Below, in pieces: positions 47,840 to 57,260 of a stretch of DNA of 64,000 nt. Source of the stretch: Verrucomicrobiota bacterium (lineage in GTDB: Bacteria; Verrucomicrobiota; Verrucomicrobiia; Methylacidiphilales; JBCCWR01); NCBI GenBank assembly GCA_039192515.1, contig JBCCXA010000004.1, positions 1-64,000 of the forward strand, read 5' to 3'. A program made the position numbers and the translations under genes. The stretch's first letter is position 1. Every line of letters begins with the position of its first letter. The notes under the pieces were generated by a model. It made no database searches, was not told the DNA's origin, and was given only the letters and a program-made list of their open reading frames with translations.

Positions 47840-49285
47840 TTATGACAGTTTTTTAAGTAAAATTTCCTCTACAAGGGCAGGATTGGCCTTTCCTCGGGAT
47901 TGTTTCATTACATATCCCTTAAGAGCATTAATGGCAGCTTTTTTTCCTGATTTAAAATCTTCTACGCTTTTGGCGTTTCCAGCAATTGCCTCTTGACACC
48001 AGTTTTCAACAACCGAAGGATCGAGATCTTGCATCAGGTCCTTTTCTTTGGCAATGGCTTCTGGTGATCTGGGGTTTTCTAATAATTCAGCAATAATCAC
48101 CTTGGCTCCCTTGCTATTGATTTTTCCTCCCTCGACTAAGTTAGACAACTCAGCAAAGTGCTTTGCAGGAATGGATACATCAGAAAAGTCAGGCTCAGTG
48201 GCCAGGAAATCATTGATAATAAAATTGGCGACGGCAGCTTGATTTTTGGCTGTTTGAGCGGCATTTTCGTAATAGTCAGCTAGTGGTCTTTCAGAGGCAA
48301 GGACTTCTGCTTGGTATTCAGTAAGTTGAAAATCCTGCATGAAACGCTCCTTTTTTTTATCAGGCAACTCGGGTATGAGCTTTTCAGCCTCTTGGTGAAG
48401 GCCTTCATTAGTGCGAATAGGTAAAAGGTCTGGGCAAGGAAAATAGCGGTAGTCGTGTGAATCTTCTTTTTTACGCATTTGAAATGTCTCTCCTAGATCG
48501 TCGCTCCATCCTAGAGTGTATTGTTGGATTATCCCTCCAGAAGAAACGACATCAATTTGGCGATCAATTTCATATTTCAAGGCACGACGAACTGCTGAAA
48601 TAGAGTTCATGTTTTTGATCTCACATTTTGTCCCAAATTTTTCCTGGCCCACTGGGCGAATGGAGATATTTACATCGCAACGCAGTTGTCCTTTCTCCAT
48701 GTCAGCGTCGGAGACATTCCCGTAGATCAAGATTTGTTTTAAAGTAGTTAGAAATGCAAACGCTTCATCTGCATGGCGTAAATCTGCTTCGGTGACCAAT
48801 TCCATGAGGGGTGTTCCTGCTCGGTTATAATCAATACCACTATGATCTGTGTAATGAGTGGACTTTGCGACATCTTCTTCTAAGTGAATATGGTTGATAC
48901 GGATTTTTTTATCCTCTGAGGCAAGGGATTCCTTCTGAACATCTTTGGGGAATGCGTATTTATGTAAAGTAACATGACCGCCTATGCAGAGTGGTAAATC
49001 GCTCTGGGAGGTCTGATAGTTTTTCGGCATATCAGGGTAGAAGTAATTTTTACGGTCAAATTTACAGACCGGAGCAATTTGACAATTGAGCATGAGACCA
49101 CTTTGGATGGTATGAATAATAGCTTTTTCATTAGGTGTTGGAAGGGCCCCCGGCATGCCTAGGCAAATCGGGCAAGTATGTGTATTCTGGTCACCTCCAT
49201 ATTCATTGATACATCCGCAAAACATTTTAGATGCTGTTTTGAGTTGGACATGAACCTCTAAACCGATGACTGCTTCGTATTTCAT
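47840..49285 (-). CDS. gatB: aspartyl/glutamyl-tRNA amidotransferase subunit B
   Basis: 481 residues. GatB binds the misacylated Glu-tRNA(Gln) or Asp-tRNA(Asn) for transamidation. MKYEAVIGLEVHVQLKTASK, the zinc-type cysteines in FCGC and CPICLGMPGALP, and the kinase-like DYNRAGTPLMELVTEAD are canonical. The YqeY-like C-terminal domain is present. 18 bases after gatA. Confidence 0.97.
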   Translation of the reverse strand: MKYEAVIGLEVHVQLKTASKMFCGCINEYGGDQNTHTCPICLGMPGALPTPNEKAIIHTIQSGLMLNCQIAPVCKFDRKNYFYPDMPKNYQTSQSDLPLCIGGHVTLHKYAFPKDVQKESLASEDKKIRINHIHLEEDVAKSTHYTDHSGIDYNRAGTPLMELVTEADLRHADEAFAFLTTLKQILIYGNVSDADMEKGQLRCDVNISIRPVGQEKFGTKCEIKNMNSISAVRRALKYEIDRQIDVVSSGGIIQQYTLGWSDDLGETFQMRKKEDSHDYRYFPCPDLLPIRTNEGLHQEAEKLIPELPDKKKERFMQDFQLTEYQAEVLASERPLADYYENAAQTAKNQAAVANFIINDFLATEPDFSDVSIPAKHFAELSNLVEGGKINSKGAKVIIAELLENPRSPEAIAKEKDLMQDLDPSVVENWCQEAIAGNAKSVEDFKSGKKAAINALKGYVMKQSRGKANPALVEEILLKKLS

Positions 49286-49303
49286 AGTGTTTGTTAGGAT
49301 ATA

Positions 49304-50743
49304 TTAAAATGAGGGCTGTTTATCCTTCCAGGAGTGAGCCTGTTCGTAAGCATGAGCAGGATGCAAGATCTTTTCTTCCATAAAGTGAGGCCCCAGGAGT
49401 TGTAAGCCGACGGGGAGATTATCTTTGGTAAAACCACAAGGAATAGAAATACCTGGGATGCCAGCTAGGTTTGCTGCGATGGTGAAAATGTCAGCTAGAT
49501 ACATCTGAAGAGGATCCGTCATTTTTTCTCCAATGTTGAAGGCAGGGGAAGGTGAAGTTGGAGTCAGGATGGCATCACATTTTTCAAAAGCATGGCTAAA
49601 GTCTTGGCGTAGTAGGTGACGGACTTTTTGAGCACGTTTGTAGTATTGATCAGCATAGCCTGAGCTAAGAACATAGGTTCCAAGAATGATACGTCGTTTT
49701 ACTTCAGGTCCCAGTCCCTCTTCCCGGGACAGCTTGTACATTTCTAGGACATCCTTGGGTTCAGCCGTACGGTGTCCATAGCGAACCCCGTCAAATCGCG
49801 CAAGATTGGCTGAGGCTTCAGCAGTCGCGACTATATAGTAAACAGCTACGGCAGCTTCTGTGTGAGGAAGTGAAATCTTCACAATCTCAGCACCATTTTT
49901 CTTATACCAGTCAATAGCAGATTCAACGGCACTCAAAACCTCAGGATCGATGCCATGGATAAAATATTCTTTGGGTATGCCAATTTTGAGCCCTTTGATT
50001 GAAGTGTTGAGATTCCTAGTAAAGTCAGGTACATCTACCGGGCAGCTTGTGTTTTCCATTTGGTCTTGTCCTGATATGACATTTAGCAAGAGAGCGGAGT
50101 CTTTAACGGTATGAGTGAGTGGGCCAATTTGGTCCAGCGACGAAGCGAAAGCGACTAGACCATAGCGGGAAACTCTACCGTATGTTGGCTTGAGCCCTAC
50201 ACACCCACAAAGTGCTGCAGGCTGACGAATAGATCCACCAGTGTCAGATCCAAGAGCTGCAACTGCAATCTTTCCTGCTACGACTGAAGCGGAACCTCCA
50301 CTGCTTCCACCAGGGATTTTATTTAGATTCCATGGATTGCGGGTAGGATTGAAAGCTGAGTACTCACAAGAAGAACCCATGGCGAACTCATCCATATTTG
50401 TCCGACCTAATAGAATGGCTCCTGCTTCTTTGAGTTTACGGATGACGGTGGCATCATATGGGGATTCAAAGTTCGCAAGATACTTTGAAGAGCAGGTAGT
50501 TTTTTCACCTGTGACATTGATGTTGTCTTTGATCGCTATAGGGAGGCCACCGAGAGGTTTGGAGATGTCAGCTCTTTCCGCTTGAGCTAAAGCGTCTTCT
50601 GAGTCGACGCGCAGGTAGGCTTGGAGCTTAGGGTTTATTCTCTCGATGCGCCCTAGCAAAGAAGTAACTACTTCCTTAGGAGATAGTTCTTTTAAATCAT
50701 AGGCTGATTTGAGTGATGAAAGGGTAAATTTTTCAGGATTCAT
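49304..50743 (-). CDS. gatA: aspartyl/glutamyl-tRNA amidotransferase subunit A
   Basis: 479 residues. The amidase that releases ammonia from glutamine for GatB. The Lys-cisSer-Ser triad region is visible: LPIAIKDNINVTG, PGGSSGGSASVVAG and GSDTGGSIRQPAALCG. Full length. Order gatC-gatA-gatB on the - strand is the standard operon. Confidence 0.97.
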   Translation of the reverse strand: MNPEKFTLSSLKSAYDLKELSPKEVVTSLLGRIERINPKLQAYLRVDSEDALAQAERADISKPLGGLPIAIKDNINVTGEKTTCSSKYLANFESPYDATVIRKLKEAGAILLGRTNMDEFAMGSSCEYSAFNPTRNPWNLNKIPGGSSGGSASVVAGKIAVAALGSDTGGSIRQPAALCGCVGLKPTYGRVSRYGLVAFASSLDQIGPLTHTVKDSALLLNVISGQDQMENTSCPVDVPDFTRNLNTSIKGLKIGIPKEYFIHGIDPEVLSAVESAIDWYKKNGAEIVKISLPHTEAAVAVYYIVATAEASANLARFDGVRYGHRTAEPKDVLEMYKLSREEGLGPEVKRRIILGTYVLSSGYADQYYKRAQKVRHLLRQDFSHAFEKCDAILTPTSPSPAFNIGEKMTDPLQMYLADIFTIAANLAGIPGISIPCGFTKDNLPVGLQLLGPHFMEEKILHPAHAYEQAHSWKDKQPSF

Positions 50744-50797
50744 CTTAGGATCTATAGGCGCTGAATATTTAAATGGATGGTAGGATAACTTATGGAT

Positions 50798-51088
50798 CTA
50801 TTCGACAATTTTTGGAACAACGATCAGGTTGTCTTTTTGTTTTGGCGCATTGAGCAGAGCATCTTGGACTGGTAAGCTTTCAGTTACATCGTCTTGTCGT
50901 AATACGTTAGTAGGAAGGTGTGGGTCGACAGGTGTTTCAGGGATAGATGAGATATCTATCCTTTCTAATTGCTTAACATAAGCCAGCACGTCACCAAGTT
51001 GCTTCTGAAAAAGGGCCTTTTCCTCGTCAGTTAATTCAATTCTGGCCAAATCGGCTACATACCCAACATCAATTGCTCCATCTTTCAC
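50798..51088 (-). CDS. gatC: aspartyl/glutamyl-tRNA amidotransferase subunit C
   Basis: 96 residues. The small GatC wraps around GatA. The pattern VGYVADLARIELTDEEKALF with LAYVKQLERIDISSIPETP is typical, as is the LRQDDVTESLPVQDALLNAP segment. First gene of the gatCAB-gspE operon. Confidence 0.96.
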   Translation of the reverse strand: MKDGAIDVGYVADLARIELTDEEKALFQKQLGDVLAYVKQLERIDISSIPETPVDPHLPTNVLRQDDVTESLPVQDALLNAPKQKDNLIVVPKIVE

Positions 51089-51173
51089 GCAATTTTTTTA
51101 TCTCTAGCTGGCCACTTGCTCAAGCTGAAACTCAAAATGACCATAGAATCCCTCAAGGATTAGTGCCGCGGAA

Positions 51174-51892
51174 TTAAACAAAGCAACGATTAGCGCTAAA
51201 AACCGGAATATTATCTTTGAGCCTGACCAGAGTAGAAGAATACTCTAATATGGTAATATCATCAGGTGACCAAGTGTTTAAGGCATTGCCAGATTCCAAA
51301 AAGTAAGAGACATCGGATTTTTCTTCAGCTCGTGGGACAGCCATGGAGAGGTGCTAGTGACTTGATTCTTGATATAAACTGGTCAAATAGGGAGATAGGG
51401 GGGTGACATTGGGGTCTGTTCGAAGAGCATATTCTTCAAGGTTTATGAGTTTATCTAAATCAATGTCAGCAGATTTAGCGGCACCCTCAACAATTTCTAT
51501 GGTGCCAAAGTTGTTGAAGCGCCAAGGTTCAAGCTTCGTCCAGGTGGTTGTGTTAACCTCGTTATTAGGTAAAGATTCACTCGCTTCATTTACTGCGATG
51601 ATTTGATAGTAATATGTGATTCTCGGTGCTGCAGTATGGTCAGTGTAGGAAAGAGTATTGGCAGGCAAGGTGGCAATCTCGCTAAATCCTGAGCCGGATG
51701 TGAGACTGCGTTCAACTCTGAAGTTGTCTTTATCCGCAGAAGCATCTGTCTAGACCAAATCAATGCCGGTATCTGAGCTGGCTTGAGTCATTAGGTTGGA
51801 GGTTACGCTTCAAATTCAAAAGCAAGTGAGTAATCTTCAGCTAAGGTTAAGTGGTCTGTTATTTCTTGAAGAATGCAATAAACCGCTCGCAT
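51174..51892 (-). pseudogene. decayed fibronectin-III surface protein, C-terminal part
   Basis: Reading on the - strand from about 51892 gives MRAVYCILQEITDHLTLAED and SLAFEFEA. A frameshift at about 51808 leads to SVTSNLMTQASSDTGIDLV, an in-frame TAG (51750-51752) where Fn3 domains have Trp, then a Fn3 strand ITYYYQIIAVNEASES. A second TAG (51354-51356) interrupts the frame, which then runs on as VPRAEEKSDVSYFLESGNAL and NTWSPDDITILEYSSTLVRL to TAA at 51174. That ending resembles C-termini of verrucomicrobial secreted proteins (inference from memory of the family). Both TAGs stay in one frame; one further frameshift and a lost 5' end make this a pseudogene. Confidence 0.85.
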
Positions 51893-51954
51893 TTTAAGAT
51901 GACAACGTTTTTTATGTTGTTAGGATCTCTAGCATAACTACTGCATAGCTTCAT

Positions 51955-52905
51955 TTAAGCAGCGAGCTTAGGTAGCAATAAGGCAATCAGGACACTGATG
52001 ATGAGACCAATGATTGCCTTGAAGGCGTCAGAGCCAATATTTTTCCCTATTCCCTTCATGCCACGGTGCTTGAGTAGAAGAGTAAGGGCTAGCTCTCTTC
52101 CTGCAAGAACCCCCAGAAATACCCAAGTGGTGCTCATAGGAATATTACTTAAGTTCTTGAAGATAAAGAGAATAATACCAAAGAGTAAATCGATAATACA
52201 GGCTGAGCGGATATCTGTGACATTGGTTTTGGAGAGGACTACTTTTTGGATCTTTCCACCTCGGAAATAGAGAAGTACTCCCTGCAGACAAATCATCAAA
52301 ACAAGACTCAAAATTAAGTAATGAAACTCAAGGTTTCTAGGCAAGAAAACATAGATGTTAGCAAGGTCTTGAATGAGCCATTGAGACCACAAAAAGGCCG
52401 TGGAAAACCACTGAAAGATGACCCAATGGACAGGAGGCTTTTCTTTGTTTGTAGCAGCAAATTTCTTCTCTAGTGCACGTGTGACAAAAAAGACGATCAG
52501 AAAAGTGACAATAATCGCTACGGCGTAACCCGAGAGAGATTTTATTAACATAGCCCCCAAATTCTTCGGGGCAAAGACTGTTAGAATCAGGAAAGTTGTG
52601 CTAACAGGATATCCGAATTTCGTTAAACCAAGTAATATCAAAGGTGCTAGAACATAGATCCATGAAAAATCTTCTGGAAAAGGATATTTCTCAAGTCGGC
52701 CGTAAGCGACATCGCCATCATTGGTGTGCCACCCATACAGCAGAACAATACAAAGAATACCACTGATAAAAATCCACAGTAACCACCAGGGCCGATGGGC
52801 GTTAGAACTTAGGAAGGTTCCCACAGTTTGGATGGAGTCGTTAGCAACAGTAGAATAGGCGGCTAGAAGAAAACCACAAATAATCAATGCTAACTGTAAG
52901 TCCAT
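51955..52905 (-). CDS. PiT-like (inorganic phosphate transporter-related) membrane protein
   Basis: 316 residues with about ten hydrophobic segments. Two inverted-repeat signatures resemble the PiT family: VANDSIQTVGTFLSSN near the start, PVSTTFLILTVFAP in the first half and IPMSTTWVFLGVLAGRE in the second. It is shorter and more diverged than PitA, and the usual GANDxAN is only partly kept, so substrate is uncertain (phosphate is the family default). Stands alone between pseudogenes on the - strand. Confidence 0.8.
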   Translation of the reverse strand: MDLQLALIICGFLLAAYSTVANDSIQTVGTFLSSNAHRPWWLLWIFISGILCIVLLYGWHTNDGDVAYGRLEKYPFPEDFSWIYVLAPLILLGLTKFGYPVSTTFLILTVFAPKNLGAMLIKSLSGYAVAIIVTFLIVFFVTRALEKKFAATNKEKPPVHWVIFQWFSTAFLWSQWLIQDLANIYVFLPRNLEFHYLILSLVLMICLQGVLLYFRGGKIQKVVLSKTNVTDIRSACIIDLLFGIILFIFKNLSNIPMSTTWVFLGVLAGRELALTLLLKHRGMKGIGKNIGSDAFKAIIGLIISVLIALLLPKLAA

Positions 52906-52986
52906 GAAGTTTTAATAGGTAGTTTTTATTCTTGTTTAAATATAGCCAGTTACTTGATGGAAAGGAGAGTAGGTCGATGAGGTATG

Positions 52987-53561
52987 TTATTTTAAACGGT
53001 AATGTCCCGTAATTCTAAATTCCAAGAGTCGATCTTCTTCTTGAACGCCGCTGCCGATATTATGTATGACTAGAGGAATGCCCCGACTATTTTTTATACT
53101 CGATACAATCATGATGTGAGGTAAGTGTGGGGAATGGTGCAAGTGATAATGTCTCCGGGCTGATAAGTTAAATGGTTTCTGGGTGTCGGTAAGTTAAAGT
53201 TCGATCTTTTGAAGTAGGTTTGTAAATTGGGTGCTCTGCGGTGGTCGATATTTTTGTCTGCTCTTTTCAGACCCCATATTTGTGGGTATTTTTCGAAATG
53301 AGCTTCCATATCCTCATGAACAAGTTTTTGAAGGTCAATGTTTCTGCTTTTGCGCAGTGCTCTGATAATGACATCTGTGCAAACACCAGATTCTATAGGA
53401 ATATCACCAGCCGGGTAATCGAGGGCGACATAACGAGGGTCATAGCTAAGAGTCTTACCAATCTGGCTTCGCGCAGCATCTACGATGTCATATCCATCAG
53501 CAATCGTTAATACTGTGAGGGTCATAAAAAATAGGAGGGCTATAGAGAGGGTTTTATTCAT
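52987..53561 (-). pseudogene. DUF1287 protein interrupted by a one-base frameshift
   Basis: The intact frame starts at the ATG at 53561 (MNKTLSIALLFFMTLTVLTI, a signal peptide) and runs to DIITCTIPHTYLTS at 53109. One base appears missing around 53122-53123; moving one frame, the family continues as PHIMIVSSIKNSRGIPLVIH, then NIGSGVQEEDRLLEFRITGH and YRLK with TAA at 52987-52989. The DUF1287 core IDHRRAPNLQTYF and QPGDIIT are kept. Full family length if repaired (about 190 residues). It may be a true mutation or a sequencing error. It lies just after argB; an upstream start at 53585 would overlap argB. Confidence 0.88.
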
Positions 53562-53568
53562 GAAAGAT

Positions 53569-54450
53569 TTAAGACCCTTTGACAATCTCAGTTCCGATCC
53601 CTTTGTCAGTGAAGAGCTCTAGAAGCAAAGCATGAGGAATACGGCCATCGATCATGTGGACTTTTTCGGTGCCAGACTTTAATACCTGTAAAGCAGATTC
53701 AACTTTGGGAAGCATGCCGCCACTAAGCATTCCAGTTGCGGTTAGGTCGGAGATGTCTTTTTCACTAACAGTAGGGATAAGTGTTTCAGGATTATTCGGG
53801 TCTTTGAGGATCCCTTGAACATCCGAGAGGTAGATAATACGTGAGGCATTAAGAGCCATGGTGATTTCTGCAGCAGCAGTGTCTGCATTAACATTGTAAG
53901 GTTGCCCTTCTTTGTCGGTGCCAATAGGTGAGACGACTGGAACTACTTCATGGGAAATAGCCATTCGCAAATCAAACACATCACAGCTTATGACTTCACC
54001 AACAAAACCGAGATTAATGAGATTACCTTTTTCATCGGTAGCTTCACGCTTTTTAACGCGCAGGACTTGATTGCCTTGATAGGAACGAGCATGGCCTCCC
54101 AAGCTGTTGATGCGATTGACGATTTCAGGATTGATGACTTGATTGAGCACCTCGTTAATAATCGTTACTGAAGGTTTATCTGTGACGCGTAGTCCATTGA
54201 TGAATTTTGTTTCAATGCCTTTTTCTTGCAAGCGTCGACTGATGGCTTTTCCTCCTCCGTGAACCAGAACGGGGTTGATGCCGACTGCCTCTAAAAAGAC
54301 GATGTCTTTTAGAGTGGATTCAACAAGTTGAGGTTCTTCCATAGCAGACCCTCCGTACTTAATAACAAAGGTTTGGCCGCGAAATTTCTGGATGTAAGGC
54401 AGAGCCTCGATGAGTATAGATGTGCTGGATTCTATATCTAACATGCTCAC
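53569..54450 (-). CDS. argB: acetylglutamate kinase
   Basis: 293 residues. Phosphorylates N-acetylglutamate in arginine synthesis. Start SSTSILIEALPYIQKFRGQT; the substrate loop FVIKYGGSAME and VHGGGKAISRRLQEKGIETK, and ATP-site residues in NVNADTAAAEI, are clear. It lacks an N-terminal feedback helix long enough to judge arginine inhibition. Last of argC-argJ-argB on the - strand. Confidence 0.96.
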   Translation of the reverse strand: MSMLDIESSTSILIEALPYIQKFRGQTFVIKYGGSAMEEPQLVESTLKDIVFLEAVGINPVLVHGGGKAISRRLQEKGIETKFINGLRVTDKPSVTIINEVLNQVINPEIVNRINSLGGHARSYQGNQVLRVKKREATDEKGNLINLGFVGEVISCDVFDLRMAISHEVVPVVSPIGTDKEGQPYNVNADTAAAEITMALNASRIIYLSDVQGILKDPNNPETLIPTVSEKDISDLTATGMLSGGMLPKVESALQVLKSGTEKVHMIDGRIPHALLLELFTDKGIGTEIVKGS

Positions 54451-54463
54451 GATGGGTTATTTT

Positions 54464-55678
54464 TTATTCGTAGGCTCTATTTATTTTGACGTATTCTTCT
54501 GTAAAGTCATTGGTGAGCAAATTGTACTGACCTTTCCCAATATTGAGATCAATGGTGATGGTGTAGTTTCTTTTGCGAGCAATTTTTCTCAGTTTGCTGA
54601 GAGGTGTTTTTGTGACTAAACCTCCTTTTGTAGCGGCAACGCCATCATAATAGATATCGATAAGTTCTTCACGGATTCTAGCTCCAGAATATCCCATAGC
54701 AGCAACAATACGACCCCAGTTGGGGTCATGCCCTGCCCAGGCGCATTTGACAAGTGGTGAGCAAGCTATAGCTTCCGCGTGCTTTTTGGCATCACTTGTG
54801 CTGTTGGCCCCTTTGACATGAAGCTCAACGACTTTTGTAATGCCTTCGCCATCTTCAATAATCATGCGAGCAAGCACTTGCATTACTTGAGTGAGTGCTT
54901 GTTGGAAGCGGTTTACTTGAGCATGACCTTTGCGAAGTTTGTTGTTTTTTGCGAGTCCATTAGCGAGAACTAGAACAGAGTCATTAGTTGAGGTATCGCC
55001 GTCAACAGAAATTCTATTAAAGGTCTCTTCGACAGCGTTGTGGGTACATTTCTGTAAGGTGACTTTATCAATATGCGCATCTGTTGTTACCACACAAAGC
55101 ATGGTGGCCATGTTTGGGTGGATCATTCCTGCACCTTTAGCCATGGCACCAATGGTGACTCTTTTGCCGTCGATAAGAAATGACACAGCATGCTCTTTGT
55201 GGAAAGTGTCTGTTGTCATGATAGCCTTAGCGGCTAGGGTTCCATACTTTTCTTTAAGTGAATGAGCAGCTTTGCGTATGCCAGAGGTTACTTTGTCCAT
55301 AGGAAGGAGATGCCCTATACCACCAGTAGAGCAGACTAAGATTTTACTTTTAGTGGTCTTCAGCTCAGATGCTGTAGTTTCAGCCATAGATTTGGCATCC
55401 GTGATGCCCTTAATGCCTGTGCAGGCATTGGCACAGCCGCTGTTGATAATTACTGCTCGACATGTGCCTCTTTTGGAATGCTGAGCACTAAGGCGAACAG
55501 GTGCGGCTTTAATCTGATTTGTGGTAAAAGTAGCGCCAACTTCGCAGTCGACATCAGAAGCAACCAGAGCTAAGTCTTTTTTGTTTCCAGATTTAATACC
55601 ACTAGAAATGCCAGCAGCTAAAAAGCCCGGAGTGGATGCAACGGTTCCACCCTCAAGTTCTTTGAGTCCCGCAATCAT
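54464..55678 (-). CDS. argJ: ornithine acetyltransferase / glutamate N-acetyltransferase
   Basis: 404 residues. A bifunctional enzyme that recycles the acetyl group in the cyclic arginine pathway. The autocleavage site is in KGAGMIHPNMATMLC (Thr nucleophile after NMA). Other motifs: GFLAAGISSGIK, FTTNQIKAAPV and NRISVDGDTSTNDSVLVLAN. It overlaps argC by 4 bases and is followed by argB. Confidence 0.97.
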   Translation of the reverse strand: MIAGLKELEGGTVASTPGFLAAGISSGIKSGNKKDLALVASDVDCEVGATFTTNQIKAAPVRLSAQHSKRGTCRAVIINSGCANACTGIKGITDAKSMAETTASELKTTKSKILVCSTGGIGHLLPMDKVTSGIRKAAHSLKEKYGTLAAKAIMTTDTFHKEHAVSFLIDGKRVTIGAMAKGAGMIHPNMATMLCVVTTDAHIDKVTLQKCTHNAVEETFNRISVDGDTSTNDSVLVLANGLAKNNKLRKGHAQVNRFQQALTQVMQVLARMIIEDGEGITKVVELHVKGANSTSDAKKHAEAIACSPLVKCAWAGHDPNWGRIVAAMGYSGARIREELIDIYYDGVAATKGGLVTKTPLSKLRKIARKRNYTITIDLNIGKGQYNLLTNDFTEEYVKINRAYE

Positions 55679-56718
55679 AATGCTAAGCCCTCTTGAGAGG
55701 TAAGACCGAAACGTATATTAAAGCATTGCACTGCTTGGGTGGCGGCTCCCTTACCGAGGTTATCAATAGCACTCATGATGATGAGTTTATCGGTGCGTGT
55801 ATTGTATTTAATAGCGATGTGACAGCTGTTGGTTTGCACCACGTTCTTGGTTTCTGGTAGTTGATCACTGGTTAGGATTTTAACAAATGGTGAGGCTTTG
55901 TAAAATTCTTGATAGAGTTTACGGACCTTTATTTCATCTGGAAAATTTTGTGAACTGCCTGCCACCACTGTGCTGAGCATGCCGCGGTGAACTGGAACGA
56001 GGTGAGGTACAAACGTAACTTGTACTCGTTCTTTGGCAATTAGAGAGAGTTCTTGTTCGATCTCCGGTAGGTGTCGGTGCTTTGGGACACTGTAAGGCTT
56101 CATGCTCTCATTAATTTCACAGAAAGAAAATTCAGTAGCAGCTTTTTTACCTGCACCAGAAACACCGCTTAATGAGTTGATGGTGATGTCATTCGTCTTG
56201 ATGAGTTTATTTTTTAGCGCTGGGGCAAGTGCTAAAAGAACGCTCGTTGGATAACATCCAGGACAGGCGATAAGGTTAGAGCTTTCTATTTGGTCTGGGT
56301 TTATTTCTGGACTACCATAGGTGGCTTGGGCCAAAAGTTCAGGCGCAGGATGAGTTTTGTTATAAAATTCTTGATAAGTCTCAGCATCAGCAAGGCGAAA
56401 ATCGGCACTTAAATCAAAAATGGTTTTGCCTGCGGCATGTAAGGGTAAGACAAATTCTGATGAGACTCCATGAGGCAAGGCCAGGAAGAAGACTTCTGCG
56501 CGATCGGTGATTTGCTTGGGGGAGAGATTTTTAAAAGAGAGGTCAGGTACTCGTTGAGTTCTTGAAAGAACCTCAGAAAGGTGTTTTCCTTCTAACTGGC
56601 GGGAAGTTATCGCTGATAGACTAACCTGGGGGTGGTCTATGAGTACTCTAAGTAGTTCTTCTCCCGTGTATCCGGAAGCCCCAACCACTGCTACAGATAT
56701 TTTCTCTTTACTTGTCAT
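55675..56718 (-). CDS. argC: N-acetyl-gamma-glutamyl-phosphate reductase
   Basis: 347 residues. NADPH-dependent reductase in arginine synthesis. GASGYTGEELLRVLIDHP binds NADPH, and PGCYPTSVLLAL carries the catalytic Cys, with HRHLPEIEQEL near the substrate site. First gene of the argCJB run; the gap to rpsI holds the rplM-rpsI terminator. Confidence 0.96.
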   Translation of the reverse strand: MTSKEKISVAVVGASGYTGEELLRVLIDHPQVSLSAITSRQLEGKHLSEVLSRTQRVPDLSFKNLSPKQITDRAEVFFLALPHGVSSEFVLPLHAAGKTIFDLSADFRLADAETYQEFYNKTHPAPELLAQATYGSPEINPDQIESSNLIACPGCYPTSVLLALAPALKNKLIKTNDITINSLSGVSGAGKKAATEFSFCEINESMKPYSVPKHRHLPEIEQELSLIAKERVQVTFVPHLVPVHRGMLSTVVAGSSQNFPDEIKVRKLYQEFYKASPFVKILTSDQLPETKNVVQTNSCHIAIKYNTRTDKLIIMSAIDNLGKGAATQAVQCFNIRFGLTSQEGLAL

Positions 56719-56795
56719 GAGGGACGGCCCTACAAACTAGGTCTTTATTTTTATTTTGCGAGATGAAATAACTGGGATGCTCTTAATTATTGAAA

Positions 56796-56829
56796 CAAAA
56801 AAGGGGCAAAGTTGGTGACTTGGCCCCTT
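56796..56829 (-). terminator. intrinsic terminator of rplM-rpsI
   Basis: On the - strand, AAGGGGC (56829-56823) pairs with GCCCCTT (56807-56801), the stem being extended by imperfect CAAGT/ACTTT, and is followed by T residues. It lies about 25 bases after the rpsI stop. Confidence 0.85.
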
Positions 56830-56852
56830 GAAAAAATAATTCTTTGAGCGAC

Positions 56853-57257
56853 TTAGCGCTTGGAGAACTGGACGCGCTTGCGTGCTCCTGGTTGGCCTGA
56901 TTTCTTACGCTCTTTCATGCGATCATCTCTTCGCAAAAACCCAGCTTTCTTCATTTCTGGGCGAAGTTCGATATCAAATTGCGTGAGTGCACGGGCGATA
57001 GCCATCTTGATGGCCCCAGCTTGCCCCGTTAGGCCACCACCTTCAGCACGAATAAGAAGATCAAATTTTTTATGCATTTCAGTACTCAGTAATGGCTGAA
57101 GTGCCTGAATGCGTTGTCCAGCAGTGACGAAGTATTCGTCCAGCAGCTTGCCGTTAACGGTAATTTTTCCATTACCCTCCTTAAGATTTACTCTAGCTGT
57201 TGATGCTTTTCTTCGTCCTGTAGCCATAAAAAGTGGTGGGGATTTTTTTGTTACCAT
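56853..57257 (-). CDS. rpsI: 30S ribosomal protein S9
   Basis: 134 residues. S9 reaches the P-site tRNA with its basic C-terminal tail, which here ends RKRVQFSKR. ATGRRKASTARVNLKEGNGK and the GGLTGQAGAIKMAIARALTQ motif are diagnostic. It starts 3 bases after rplM. Confidence 0.98.
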   Translation of the reverse strand: MVTKKSPPLFMATGRRKASTARVNLKEGNGKITVNGKLLDEYFVTAGQRIQALQPLLSTEMHKKFDLLIRAEGGGLTGQAGAIKMAIARALTQFDIELRPEMKKAGFLRRDDRMKERKKSGQPGARKRVQFSKR

Positions 57258-57260
57258 AAA

